The notes under the pieces: generated by a model | What the model saw: only the letters and a program-made list of their open reading frames with translations | Databases searched by the model: none | Told to the model about the DNA's origin: nothing | Assembly (NCBI GenBank): GCA_945889625.1 | Contig: CAMDCE010000052.1 | Location: forward strand, 1-37,606 | Length of the DNA: 37,606 nucleotides | Direction of reading: 5' to 3' | DNA from: Asaia bogorensis | Lineage (GTDB): Bacteria > Pseudomonadota > Alphaproteobacteria > Reyranellales > Reyranellaceae | Shown: piece after piece, positions 17,317-25,094 of the stretch | Numbering within the stretch: the first letter of the stretch is position 1 | Layout of the letters: each line of letters opens with the position of its first letter | Translations under genes and position numbers: made by a program

Positions 17317-17934
17317 TCACAGGCTGAGATTGAAGGCGATGGAGATGCGCTCGGCAGTGCCCTTGTAGGGCCGCACCTGATGCAGCAGCCAGGCCGGGAA
17401 CATGACCAGTCGGCCGGACTTGGGTCGCACCGTCTCGTTGGCGCCGACCGACAGGCCCGCCTTCCCGAAAGCCAGATGTGGCGCATACATCGCCGGCCCC
17501 GGGCCGCGCGGATCCATGAATTCGAGCTCGCCGCCCAGCGATGGATCGGCGTCGATGCCGCCGTCGTCGACATAGTAGACGCCGGACCAGAAGCTGCCGG
17601 GATGGGAATGGAACTCGTTGCCGTGGCCGCTCTTGTTGATGTTGGCCCACATGTTGGCGCGCCAGGTGACGGCGACCGGCTCGCCCTGGCGATTGGTCGT
17701 CACGCGATTGGCAGTGTTACGGCCGATCGCCAGCAACTTGATGGACGCCGCCCCGCCCCAGCGGTCCATGTCCCAATCCGACTGCCAGCCGCCGAGATTG
17801 GAATGTTGCGTGCCGGGATGCGTCTTCTGGTGCTGGTGAATGGTGGTGCGTAGCTCGGTATTGAGCGCCGCCGAATCGGGCAGGTCCGACAGCACAATGG
17901 GCGTTGCGAACAGCGAGGTGATCTCGAAGCTCAT
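17317..17934 (-). CDS. Putative 2OG-Fe(II) oxygenase (TIGR02466-type)
   Basis: The 205-residue protein begins MSFEITSLFATPIVLSDLP, the family start. A double-stranded beta-helix follows, with NEFHSHPGSFWSGVYYVDDGG (candidate iron ligands His109/His111), ELEFMDPR, MFPAWLLHQVRPY (His185) and a 2-oxoglutarate-binding Arg in ERISIAFN (Arg196). The substrate is unknown; relatives hydroxylate proteins or small molecules. It sits between tsaD and gpsA with 10-nt gaps on both sides, so it appears embedded in that operon. That is an unusual place compared with the common tsaD-gpsA adjacency. Confidence 0.87.
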   Translation of the reverse strand: MSFEITSLFATPIVLSDLPDSAALNTELRTTIHQHQKTHPGTQHSNLGGWQSDWDMDRWGGAASIKLLAIGRNTANRVTTNRQGEPVAVTWRANMWANINKSGHGNEFHSHPGSFWSGVYYVDDGGIDADPSLGGELEFMDPRGPGPAMYAPHLAFGKAGLSVGANETVRPKSGRLVMFPAWLLHQVRPYKGTAERISIAFNLSL

Positions 17935-17944
17935 GGCCGCGACT

Positions 17945-18982
17945 CTACACCCTAAGATCGGTGCGCGGATCGAGCGGCCAGCGCGGCCGGGGACGAAAAT
18001 CGAGCGAATCGGTCTGCCCCAGCCGCAGCCGCTCGATGCCGGCCCAGGCGATCATGGCACCGTTGTCGGTGCAGAATTTCACCGGCGGCGCCACCAGCCG
18101 CGCGCCGTGCTCCGCCGCGAGCGTCTCAAGCCGGCCGCGCAAATAGGCATTGGCGGCAACGCCGCCCGCCACGACCAATGTCGAGGGCGAGGTGAGCGCC
18201 AGCGCATTGGCGCATCGGTCGGCCAAAACGTCGCCCACGGTGCGCTGGAAGGAGGCGCAGAGATCGGCGATGGCCTGTTTGTCGTTCGCCGGCAGCTTTT
18301 CGACCGTCTGGCGCACGGCGGTCTTCAGCCCGGAAAAGGAGAAGTCGCAGCCCGGCTTGCGCCACATCGGCCGCGGCAGGGCGAAGCGCCGCGCGTCGCC
18401 CGACCTGGCTGCCTGCTCGACCGCCGGCCCGCCGGGAAAGCCGAGACCGAGAAGCTTCGCGGTTTTGTCGAAGCATTCGCCGGCCGCGTCGTCGATGGTG
18501 GTGCCGAGCCGCGTGAAGTCACCTGGGCCGCGCACCGTCAGGAGCTGGCAATGGCCGCCCGATACCAGCAGCAGCAGATAGGGATACGCCACGTCTTCGG
18601 TCAGCCGCACCGACAGGGCATGGCCTTCGAGATGGTTGACGGCGAGGAACGGCTTGTCATGGGCGAAGGCCAGCGCCTTGGCGGTCATCACCCCCACCAT
18701 CACGCCGCCGATCAGTCCCGGTCCGCCGGTGGCGGCGATGGCGTCGAGATCGCCGAGCTCCAGCTTGGCCTCAGCCAGCGCCTCGCCCAAAAGCCCGTCG
18801 ATGCGTTCGAGATGGGCGCGTGCGGCGATTTCCGGCACCACGCCGCCAAAGCGGCGATGCTCGGTCAATTGGCTGTAAACCACATTGGCCAGGATCCGGC
18901 CCACCGGCCTTTCCTCTTCCGGCGCCTCGACGATGGCGACCGCCGTTTCGTCGCAGCTTGTTTCGATGCCCAGCACGCGCAT
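17945..18982 (-). CDS. tsaD: tRNA N6-adenosine threonylcarbamoyltransferase TsaD
   Basis: TsaD transfers the threonylcarbamoyl group to A37 of ANN-decoding tRNAs, together with TsaB and TsaE. The 345-residue protein has the ASKHA-fold motifs: VLGIETSCDETAVAIV, GGVVPEIAARAHLERI, ATGGPGLIGGVMVG, the metal-binding NHLEGH, LLVSGGHCQL, FSFSGLKTAV, VAGGVAANAYLR and the C-terminal CTDNGAMIAWAG. It is the first gene of the minus-strand operon and diverges from hemC across 45 bp that contain an inverted repeat. Confidence 0.97.
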   Translation of the reverse strand: MRVLGIETSCDETAVAIVEAPEEERPVGRILANVVYSQLTEHRRFGGVVPEIAARAHLERIDGLLGEALAEAKLELGDLDAIAATGGPGLIGGVMVGVMTAKALAFAHDKPFLAVNHLEGHALSVRLTEDVAYPYLLLLVSGGHCQLLTVRGPGDFTRLGTTIDDAAGECFDKTAKLLGLGFPGGPAVEQAARSGDARRFALPRPMWRKPGCDFSFSGLKTAVRQTVEKLPANDKQAIADLCASFQRTVGDVLADRCANALALTSPSTLVVAGGVAANAYLRGRLETLAAEHGARLVAPPVKFCTDNGAMIAWAGIERLRLGQTDSLDFRPRPRWPLDPRTDLRV

Positions 18983-18990
18983 TCGTGTCT

Positions 18991-19019
18991 TCTAGCGTCG
19001 CGCGTCCAGCTACGCTAGA
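18991..19019. promoter_or_regulatory. Inverted repeat in the tsaD/hemC divergent intergenic region
   Basis: TCTAGCGT (18991-18998) and ACGCTAGA (19012-19019) are perfect 8-bp complements separated by 13 nt. They nearly fill the 45-bp gap between the divergent start codons. This could be a dimeric-regulator operator or simply part of overlapping promoters. No convincing -35/-10 pair is visible in the gap, so the role is a guess. Confidence 0.35.
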
Positions 19020-19027
19020 GCAACGCC

Positions 19028-19957
19028 ATGACGGTTCCTCTCCTGCGGCTGGGAACGCGCGGCAGCAAACTCGCGCTGGTCCAGGCCGGTCTGGTGCGCG
19101 ATGCGGTGGCGGCAGCCGTACCGGCCCTGGCGGCGCCCGACGCCATCGCGATCGTGGCCATCAAGACGACAGGCGATGCCATCCAGGACCGCCCGCTGTC
19201 GGAAGCCGGCGGCAAAGGCCTGTTCGTCAAGGAGATCGAGGAGGCGCTGCTGGCCGGTCGTATCGACGCCGCCGTGCACAGCATGAAGGACATGCCGACG
19301 GCACAGCCGGCGGGACTGCTGATACAGGCCTTCCTGCCGCGCGAGGACGCGCGCGATGTGCTGATCGCGGGCGAGGTGCAGCGCATCGCCGATCTCAGGC
19401 ACGGCGCCGTCGTCGGCACGTCGGCGCTGCGCCGACGTGCCCAGCTTCTGCACCGCCGGCCCGATCTGGTGATCGTCAACCTGCGCGGCAACGTCGACAC
19501 ACGCCTCGCCAAGTGCCAGGCCGGCGTCTTCGAAGCGACCCTGCTCGCGATGGCCGGACTGAAACGGCTCGGCATGGGCCATGTCGGCACACCGGTGCCC
19601 GAGGACGAGATGCTGCCGGCCGTCGGCCAGGGCGCGGTGTGCATCGAGTGCCGCGCAGACGATACCCGCATTCGTGCCTGGCTCGCCGCCATCGATCATT
19701 CTCCGACCGCGACCTGCGTGACCGCCGAACATGCCATGCTGGCCGTGCTCGACGGTTCCTGCCGCACGCCGATCGCCGGTCACGCCATCCTTGCAGCAGA
19801 TGGTTCACTCCATCTGCGCGGCCTGATCGTCAAGCCCAACGGCTCCGAGGCGATCGCCACCGAACGGCACGGCGCGGCCGGCGATGCCGAGGCGATGGGC
19901 CGCGACGCCGGCCACGAGCTGAAGCGCCGCGGCGGACCGGGCTTCCTCTCGGCCTGA
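19028..19957 (+). CDS. hemC: Hydroxymethylbilane synthase (porphobilinogen deaminase)
   Basis: HemC polymerises four porphobilinogens into hydroxymethylbilane in heme synthesis. The 309-residue protein shows RLGTRGSKLALVQ, GGKGLFVKEIEEALL, DAAVHSMKDMP, GTSALRRRAQLL, NLRGNVDTRLAK and, for the dipyrromethane cofactor, Cys245 in LDGSCRTPIAGHA. Length and order of motifs are standard. The divergent hemC/tsaD arrangement is conserved in Alphaproteobacteria. The downstream tusA-like gene follows after about 40 nt. Confidence 0.97.
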   Translation: MTVPLLRLGTRGSKLALVQAGLVRDAVAAAVPALAAPDAIAIVAIKTTGDAIQDRPLSEAGGKGLFVKEIEEALLAGRIDAAVHSMKDMPTAQPAGLLIQAFLPREDARDVLIAGEVQRIADLRHGAVVGTSALRRRAQLLHRRPDLVIVNLRGNVDTRLAKCQAGVFEATLLAMAGLKRLGMGHVGTPVPEDEMLPAVGQGAVCIECRADDTRIRAWLAAIDHSPTATCVTAEHAMLAVLDGSCRTPIAGHAILAADGSLHLRGLIVKPNGSEAIATERHGAAGDAEAMGRDAGHELKRRGGPGFLSA

Positions 19958-19998
19958 TCCCCTCGACCTGATCCCGTCCCGCCCCTAGAGTCCCGAGC

Positions 19999-20235
19999 AT
20001 GCCTGCAGCCACGCTGGAATACGACGCGACGGGGCTTCTGTGCCCGCTGCCGGTGCTGCGGGCCAACCGCAAGCTGCGCGAGCTGCCGGACGGCGGGCTG
20101 CTGACGGTGCGCGCCACCGATCCGGCCGCGGAGCAGGACTTTCCCGCCTATTGCCGGCAGACCGGTCACGAATTGGTCTCGACTGAGCGCGAGGGCGAAG
20201 TGCTGGTGTTCGTCATCCGCAAACGTGAGCCCTAA
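19999..20235 (+). CDS. TusA-family sulfur carrier protein
   Basis: The 78-residue protein has the TusA signature near its N-terminus: LEYDATGLLCPLPVLRANRKL, with the persulfide-carrying Cys15 in CPLPV, followed by a two-layer alpha/beta domain ending VFVIRKRE. TusA proteins relay sulfur for tRNA thiolation, molybdenum cofactor or other pathways. The partner cannot be named from context. It overlaps the possible GTG start of pgk (20225), but the likely pgk ATG at 20246 lies 10 nt after its stop. Confidence 0.9.
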   Translation: MPAATLEYDATGLLCPLPVLRANRKLRELPDGGLLTVRATDPAAEQDFPAYCRQTGHELVSTEREGEVLVFVIRKREP

Positions 20236-20245
20236 GAGAAAATTC

Positions 20246-21451
20246 ATGCCCCAGGTCACTTTCAAGACGATCAACGCAAAGGCGGTTACCGGCAGGCGCG
20301 TGCTGGTGCGCGTCGATCTCAACGTGCCGATGCGGGATGGAAAGGTGACCGACGCCACACGCATCGAACGTGCCGCGCCGACGCTCATCGAGCTCGCCGC
20401 CAAGGGCGCCAAGGTGGTGGTGCTGAGCCACTTCGGCCGGCCTGACGGCAAGCGCGTGCCGGAAATGTCGCTCAAGGCCCTGGTCGAGCCGCTGTCGAAA
20501 GCGCTCGGCAAGTCGGTCGCCTTCGCCGAGGACTGTGTCGGCCCGCTGGCCGAGGACGCGGTGCGCGCGCTCAAGCCCGGCGACGTGCTGCTGCTGGAGA
20601 ACCTGCGCTTCCACAAGGAAGAGGAGATGAATGACGCCGCCTTCGTCGACAAGCTGGCGGCACTAGGCGACGTCTATGTCAACGATGCCTTCTCCGCTGC
20701 GCACCGCGCGCACGCCTCGACCGAGGGCATCGCCAACCGCCTGCCGGCCGCCGCCGGCCGCCTCATGCAGGCCGAACTCGAAGCGCTCGACAAGGCGCTC
20801 GGCCGGCCTGCGCGGCCGGTCTGTGCCGTGGTCGGCGGCGCCAAGGTCTCGACCAAGCTCGACCTCCTCGGCAACCTGGTGGGGCGGGTCGACAAGCTGA
20901 TCATCGGCGGCGGCATGGCTAACACCTTCCTCCATGCCCAAGGCATCGGCGTTGGCAGGTCGCTGGCCGAGAAGGACCTTGCCCCGACGGCACTGGAGAT
21001 CCTCGACAAGGCGAAGGCCGCCAAATGCAAGGTGCTACTGCCGGTCGATGTCGTTGTCGCGGCCGAGTTCAAGGCGGGCGCCCCAAGCAGGATAGTCGAC
21101 GCCGCTGCCTGTCCCGACGATCACATGATCCTCGATGTCGGGCCGAAATCGATCGCGCTCTACCAGGAGGAAATCGGCGAGTGCGCGACGCTGGTGTGGA
21201 ACGGCCCGCTCGGCGCCTTCGAGATCAAGCCTTTCGATGCCGGAACCGTGGCGCTGGCGCAAACCGTGGCGCAGCTGACGACCGCCAAGAAACTGCTGTC
21301 GGTCGCCGGCGGCGGCGACACTGTAGCTGCCCTGGCGGCGGCAGGCGTGGAGGCAAAACTCTCCTATGTCTCGACGGCCGGCGGCGCGTTCCTGGAATGG
21401 ATGGAAGGCAAGACCCTTCCCGGCGTTGCGGCGCTCATTCGGGCGGCCTAA
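20246..21451 (+). CDS. pgk: Phosphoglycerate kinase
   Basis: Pgk transfers phosphate between 1,3-bisphosphoglycerate and ADP in glycolysis and gluconeogenesis. The 401-residue protein contains RVLVRVDLNVPMRDGKVTDATRI, VVLSHFGRPDGK, LLENLRFHKEEE, YVNDAFSAAHRAHAST, VVGGAKVSTKL, IIGGGMANTFL, WNGPLGAFE and the nucleotide loop SVAGGGDTVAAL. Start choice: ATG at 20246 with AGAGAA just upstream, rather than GTG at 20225, which would add seven residues and overlap tusA. The NUDIX gene follows after 10 nt. Confidence 0.97.
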   Translation: MPQVTFKTINAKAVTGRRVLVRVDLNVPMRDGKVTDATRIERAAPTLIELAAKGAKVVVLSHFGRPDGKRVPEMSLKALVEPLSKALGKSVAFAEDCVGPLAEDAVRALKPGDVLLLENLRFHKEEEMNDAAFVDKLAALGDVYVNDAFSAAHRAHASTEGIANRLPAAAGRLMQAELEALDKALGRPARPVCAVVGGAKVSTKLDLLGNLVGRVDKLIIGGGMANTFLHAQGIGVGRSLAEKDLAPTALEILDKAKAAKCKVLLPVDVVVAAEFKAGAPSRIVDAAACPDDHMILDVGPKSIALYQEEIGECATLVWNGPLGAFEIKPFDAGTVALAQTVAQLTTAKKLLSVAGGGDTVAALAAAGVEAKLSYVSTAGGAFLEWMEGKTLPGVAALIRAA

Positions 21452-21461
21452 GACTCAAGGC

Positions 21462-22073
21462 ATGAGTGTCCCGACAACTCCGCCGGATCGGTCCCGACTG
21501 CCCTGGGATCCGCCGGATCATTTCGAACCGCGCGTCCCCGACGGCGACAATCGCGAGCGGCTGGTCTGCGGGCGTTGCGAGTTCATCCATTACCAGAACC
21601 CCAAGATCGTCGCCGGCGCCGTCTGCACCTGGAGCGACAAAGGGCGCGACAAGATCCTTTTCGCCAAACGCGCTATCGAACCGCGCAAGGGCTTCTGGAC
21701 GCTGCCCGCAGGCTACATGGAGTTGGGCGAGACCACCGAACAGGCCGCCCAGCGCGAAGCGAAAGAGGAGGCTTGCGCCACCATCGAGATCGACCGCCTG
21801 CTTGCCATGTACAGCGTGGCGCGGATCGGCCAGGTGCAGATCATGTATCGCGCCCGTCTCCTCAATGCCGACGTCGCACCGGGCATCGAAAGCGAGGAAG
21901 TGGCGCTGCTCGACTGGGCCGACATTCCCTGGGACCAGCTCGCCTTCCCGACCGTGGTGTGGGCGCTCGCGCATTTTCACGAGACGCGCGGCAAGGCGGA
22001 CTTCGCGACCTACTCCAATCCGACGGGCGATCTCGCCCGCATGTGGCCACCGCGTAAGCCTGCGGGCGTGTAG
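21462..22073 (+). CDS. NUDIX hydrolase with half zinc-ribbon N-terminus
   Basis: The 203-residue protein has an N-terminal LVCGRCEFIHYQNPKIV segment (one CxxC pair), as in NudC-like/ADP-ribose pyrophosphatase relatives. Its Nudix box reads GYMELGETTEQAAQREAKEEACA. The box agrees with the GX5EX7REUXEEXGU consensus except that the final Gly position is Cys. The catalytic glutamates are intact, so activity is likely, on a nucleoside diphosphate derivative that cannot be specified. The true start is at 21462; the open frame continues upstream inside pgk. GC-rich inverted repeats after the stop (about 22062-22096) might terminate transcription weakly. Confidence 0.9.
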   Translation: MSVPTTPPDRSRLPWDPPDHFEPRVPDGDNRERLVCGRCEFIHYQNPKIVAGAVCTWSDKGRDKILFAKRAIEPRKGFWTLPAGYMELGETTEQAAQREAKEEACATIEIDRLLAMYSVARIGQVQIMYRARLLNADVAPGIESEEVALLDWADIPWDQLAFPTVVWALAHFHETRGKADFATYSNPTGDLARMWPPRKPAGV

Positions 22074-22124
22074 CTGCCCACGCCCGCTCTCGGGCGAATT
22101 GCGTGATGTATCGAGCGACTCAAA

Positions 22125-22153
22125 TTGCTGGCCCGCCGGCATTTTGCTATCAT
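22125..22153 (+). promoter_or_regulatory. Sigma-70-like promoter of the Rieske oxygenase gene
   Basis: The -35 box TTGCTG (22125-22130) and -10 box TATCAT (22148-22153) are separated by exactly 17 bp. The predicted transcription start falls near 22160, about 35 nt before the ATG at 22194, and inside the palindrome at 22158-22167. It is one of the clearest promoters in the window. Confidence 0.6.
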
Positions 22154-22157
22154 CGTA

Positions 22158-22167
22158 CGAACGTTCG
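22158..22167. promoter_or_regulatory. Palindromic operator candidate CGAACGTTCG
   Basis: CGAACGTTCG is a perfect 10-bp palindrome overlapping the predicted transcription start of the Rieske gene. CGAACG-type half-sites are typical of TetR/AcrR-family operators, so ligand-controlled repression is a reasonable inference. No TetR gene lies within the window. Confidence 0.4.
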
Positions 22168-22193
22168 GTAAGCGGGCGAATCCGGAGGAATCG

Positions 22194-23522
22194 ATGCTAA
22201 CTGAAGCCAACAACGAAATGCTGACGCGCGTTGGGCCGGGCACGCCCATGGGCAATCTGATGCGCGAGTACTGGATCCCCGCCTGTCTGTCCTCGGAGCT
22301 CAAGGCCGACGGCGAGCCGATGCGGCTACTGCTGCTCGGCGAGCAGCTCATCGCGTTCCGCGACACCGACGGCCGCGTCGGTGTCATGGAGCATCGTTGC
22401 CCGCACCGCTGTGCCTCGCTGTTCTTCGGGCGCAACGAGGAAGGTGGATTGCGCTGCGTCTATCATGGCTGGAAATTCGACGTCGAAGGCAACTGCCTCG
22501 ACATGCCGAACGTGCCGCCGGCGCAGGACTTCAAGGCGCGCATCAAGGCCAAGGCTTACAAGGTGGTCGAGCGTGCGGGCTTCATCTGGACCTACATGGG
22601 CGCGCGCAAGGAAGCGCCGCCGCTGCCCAATATCGAAGTGCTGATGCTGCCCGAGGAGGAACGCTTCACGCGCGTGCACCAACGCGAATGCAACTGGTTC
22701 CAGTCGCTCGAAGGCGACATCGACACCTCGCATTTCGGCTTCCTGCATGTCGGCGGCGTGAAGACCGAGGACGTCGATCCCGAGACGATCAATAAGTGGG
22801 CGGTGGGTGACAGAGCGCCGGACTACAAGTCGACTGAGACCGAATGGGGCACGATGTATGCCGCCTACCGGCCGGCCGAGCCCGGCACCTATTACTATCG
22901 CTTCGCGCACTTCCTGTTCCCGTTCATCACGCTGACGCCCAACGGTTTCTTCGAGGACCAGCTGGCGTGCACGCTGAACGTGCCCATGGATGACACCCAC
23001 ACCATGACCTACAACCTCGCATGGAAGAAGAAGACCAGGCCGCTCGAGACGCTGAAGAGTGGAGAGTGGATCCCGGGTCTCGAACCGAAGGTCGAGTACC
23101 TGCCCAACACTAACGACTGGTACGGCCGCCATCGCCTGGTGGCGAGGCGCGAGAACGACTACTTGATCGATCGCGACATGCAAAAGAACGTCAACTACAC
23201 CGGCATCCAGGGTATCGGCCGGCAGGACCAGGCGATGATCGAATGCATGGGCGAGGTAGTCGACCGGACGCTGGAGCACCTGGCGCCGTCGGACCGCATG
23301 ATCGCCATCACGCGCAAGCGGCTGCTCGAGGCGGCACAGATCCTCATGAAGGAGGGCAAGGTGCCGGCCAGCGTCGACAACCCCGACATCTATCGCGGCG
23401 CGCGCGGTGGCGCCTTCATGGCCTCGGCCAAGCTCGACTGGATCGATGCCTATGCCGAGAAGCTGCAGACGGCCAAGAGTCCGCTCGGCCTGCTCAATCG
23501 GCTTCCCATGGCGGCTGAATAG
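22194..23522 (+). CDS. Rieske-type aromatic ring-hydroxylating oxygenase, alpha subunit
   Basis: The 442-residue protein has an N-terminal Rieske domain: HRCPHRCASLFFG gives Cys69 and His71, and LRCVYHGWKFD gives Cys88 and His91. In the catalytic domain the mononuclear iron motif D-x2-H-x4-H is visible as DTSHFGFLH (Asp177, His180, His185). It is most like phthalate/vanillate-type single-component oxygenases fed by a separate reductase. No reductase or beta subunit is adjacent, so the electron donor is encoded elsewhere. The ATG at 22194 follows a strong GGAGG (22183-22187). The gene stands alone, with its own promoter and operator candidate. Confidence 0.92.
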   Translation: MLTEANNEMLTRVGPGTPMGNLMREYWIPACLSSELKADGEPMRLLLLGEQLIAFRDTDGRVGVMEHRCPHRCASLFFGRNEEGGLRCVYHGWKFDVEGNCLDMPNVPPAQDFKARIKAKAYKVVERAGFIWTYMGARKEAPPLPNIEVLMLPEEERFTRVHQRECNWFQSLEGDIDTSHFGFLHVGGVKTEDVDPETINKWAVGDRAPDYKSTETEWGTMYAAYRPAEPGTYYYRFAHFLFPFITLTPNGFFEDQLACTLNVPMDDTHTMTYNLAWKKKTRPLETLKSGEWIPGLEPKVEYLPNTNDWYGRHRLVARRENDYLIDRDMQKNVNYTGIQGIGRQDQAMIECMGEVVDRTLEHLAPSDRMIAITRKRLLEAAQILMKEGKVPASVDNPDIYRGARGGAFMASAKLDWIDAYAEKLQTAKSPLGLLNRLPMAAE

Positions 23523-23556
23523 CGCGAGGTGCTGACGCCGCAGCTGTTCTGAGGCT

Positions 23557-24153
23557 CTAGCCTTCCCGGGCGAAGGGATTGCCGTCGCCGTCCCAGTAGC
23601 GCTTGAGCAGCGGCACCTGGAGGAAGGCGAAGACGAGCGTTAGCGGGAAACTCAGGAACATTTTGCTGGCGATCCAGGTGTCGGTCGAAAAGCTGCGCCA
23701 CATCACCTCGTTGATCGCCGCCAGCACGAAGAAGAACAGCATCCAGCGCACGGTGAGCTTGTACCAGCCCTCGTCGGTGAGCCGGAACGCCGCGCCGAAG
23801 ATCGGCTTCAGGAGCGGCCGGCCGAACAGCAGCAGCCCGCCGCCCAGGATGACGCCGAACAGGCAATTCACGATGGTTGGCTTCAGCTTGATGAAGGTCT
23901 CGTCCTGCAGCCAGATGGTGAGGCCGCCGAACACCAGGATGAAGAAGCCGCCGACCAGCGGCATGACCGGCCAGCGTCCCTCCAGCCAGCGATAGCAAGG
24001 CAGCGCGATCGACGTCGCCACGATGAATACGCCGGTGCCGATGAAGATGCCCCACCTGCCGTTGACGATGAAGAACAGCACCAACGGTCCCAGCTCGAGC
24101 GCCGTGGCGTAGAGACGGCGCATGCCGTGCTCGGCTTTCGGGTTCTCGCTCAT
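23557..24153 (-). CDS. yciB: Inner-membrane septation protein A family (YciB/IspZ)
   Basis: The 198-residue protein has about five to six hydrophobic helices. It shows the YciB pattern ELGPLVLFFIVNGRWGIFIGTGVFI, WPVMPLVGGFFILVFGGLTIWLQDETFIKLKPTIVN and LTVRWMLFFFVLAAINEVMWR. The family lies in the inner membrane and is linked to cell-envelope synthesis and septation. It is the last gene of the dapF-ftsY-yciB group; its start overlaps the ftsY stop by an ATGA junction. This placement behind ftsY is typical of Alphaproteobacteria. Confidence 0.94.
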   Translation of the reverse strand: MSENPKAEHGMRRLYATALELGPLVLFFIVNGRWGIFIGTGVFIVATSIALPCYRWLEGRWPVMPLVGGFFILVFGGLTIWLQDETFIKLKPTIVNCLFGVILGGGLLLFGRPLLKPIFGAAFRLTDEGWYKLTVRWMLFFFVLAAINEVMWRSFSTDTWIASKMFLSFPLTLVFAFLQVPLLKRYWDGDGNPFAREG

Positions 24154-25094
24154 GCCGGCAACCCCATCAGTCCGCGTGCAAAGGCCCGCGCCTCGAAGGG
24201 CCGGAGATCGTCGATGCCCTCGCCGATTCCGACGGCGACCACGGGCAACTTGAACTTCTCGGCGAGCGCCACCAGCACACCACCCTTGGCGCTGCCGTCA
24301 AGCTTGGTCACCACCAGCGCGTCGACCGGCGAGAGGTTCTTGAAGGTCTCGACCTGGGCATGGGCGTTCTGGCCGGTAGTCGCGTCGAGCACCAGCAGGC
24401 AGGAATGCGGCGCCGACGCATCGAGCTTGCGGATGACGCGCACCATCTTGGCGAGTTCTTCCATCAGGTTGGTCTTGTTGTGCAGCCGGCCGGCCGTGTC
24501 GACGAGCAGCACGTCGCACCCTTCGGCCCGGGCGCGTTCCAGCGCCTCGTAGGCCAGCCCCGCGGCATCGGCACCGGCCTCCTTGGCGATCACCGGCACG
24601 CCGGCGCGCTCACCCCACACCTTGAGTTGCTCTACGGCTGCGGCGCGGAAGGTGTCGCCCGCTGCCAGCATGACCTTGCGACCCTCGCCCTTGAAGAGAT
24701 GGGCGAGCTTGGCGATGGTCGTCGTCTTGCCGCTGCCGTTCACGCCGACCACCAGCACGACATGCGGCTTGGCGGAGGCGTCGATCGCCAGCGGAGTGGC
24801 CACGGGTTGCAGGATTTCGGCGATGTCGTCGGCGAAGGCTGCGCGCACTTCCTCGTCGGTCACTTCCCGGCCGAAGCGCTCCTTGCCCAACCTTTCGACC
24901 AGTCGGGCGGCGACGGTGACGCCGAGATCGGCCTGGATCAGCGCCTCTTCCAGTTCGTCGAGCGTCTGCTGGTCGAGCTTCTTCTTGGTGAAGAGGCCGG
25001 TGATGCTCTCGGTGACCCTCTTGGTCGACTTGGCAAGGCCGCCACGCAGGCGCGTCAACCAGCCCTTCTTCTCGATTTCTGCCACCTCGCTCAT
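24150..25094 (-). CDS. ftsY: Signal recognition particle receptor FtsY
   Basis: FtsY is the membrane-associated GTPase that docks SRP-ribosome complexes at the translocon. The 314-residue protein has an N-domain helical bundle and an SRP-type G domain: G1 GVNGSGKTTTIAKLA (about 117-131), DTFRAAAVEQLKVW, DTAGRLHNKTNLMEEL, and TKLDGSAKGGVLV. The acidic N-terminal A domain of E. coli FtsY is missing, leaving only a short positively charged amphipathic start, which is common in this class. Its partner ffh is also in this window. The gene overlaps dapF and yciB by 4 nt each. Confidence 0.97.
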   Translation of the reverse strand: MSEVAEIEKKGWLTRLRGGLAKSTKRVTESITGLFTKKKLDQQTLDELEEALIQADLGVTVAARLVERLGKERFGREVTDEEVRAAFADDIAEILQPVATPLAIDASAKPHVVLVVGVNGSGKTTTIAKLAHLFKGEGRKVMLAAGDTFRAAAVEQLKVWGERAGVPVIAKEAGADAAGLAYEALERARAEGCDVLLVDTAGRLHNKTNLMEELAKMVRVIRKLDASAPHSCLLVLDATTGQNAHAQVETFKNLSPVDALVVTKLDGSAKGGVLVALAEKFKLPVVAVGIGEGIDDLRPFEARAFARGLMGLPA

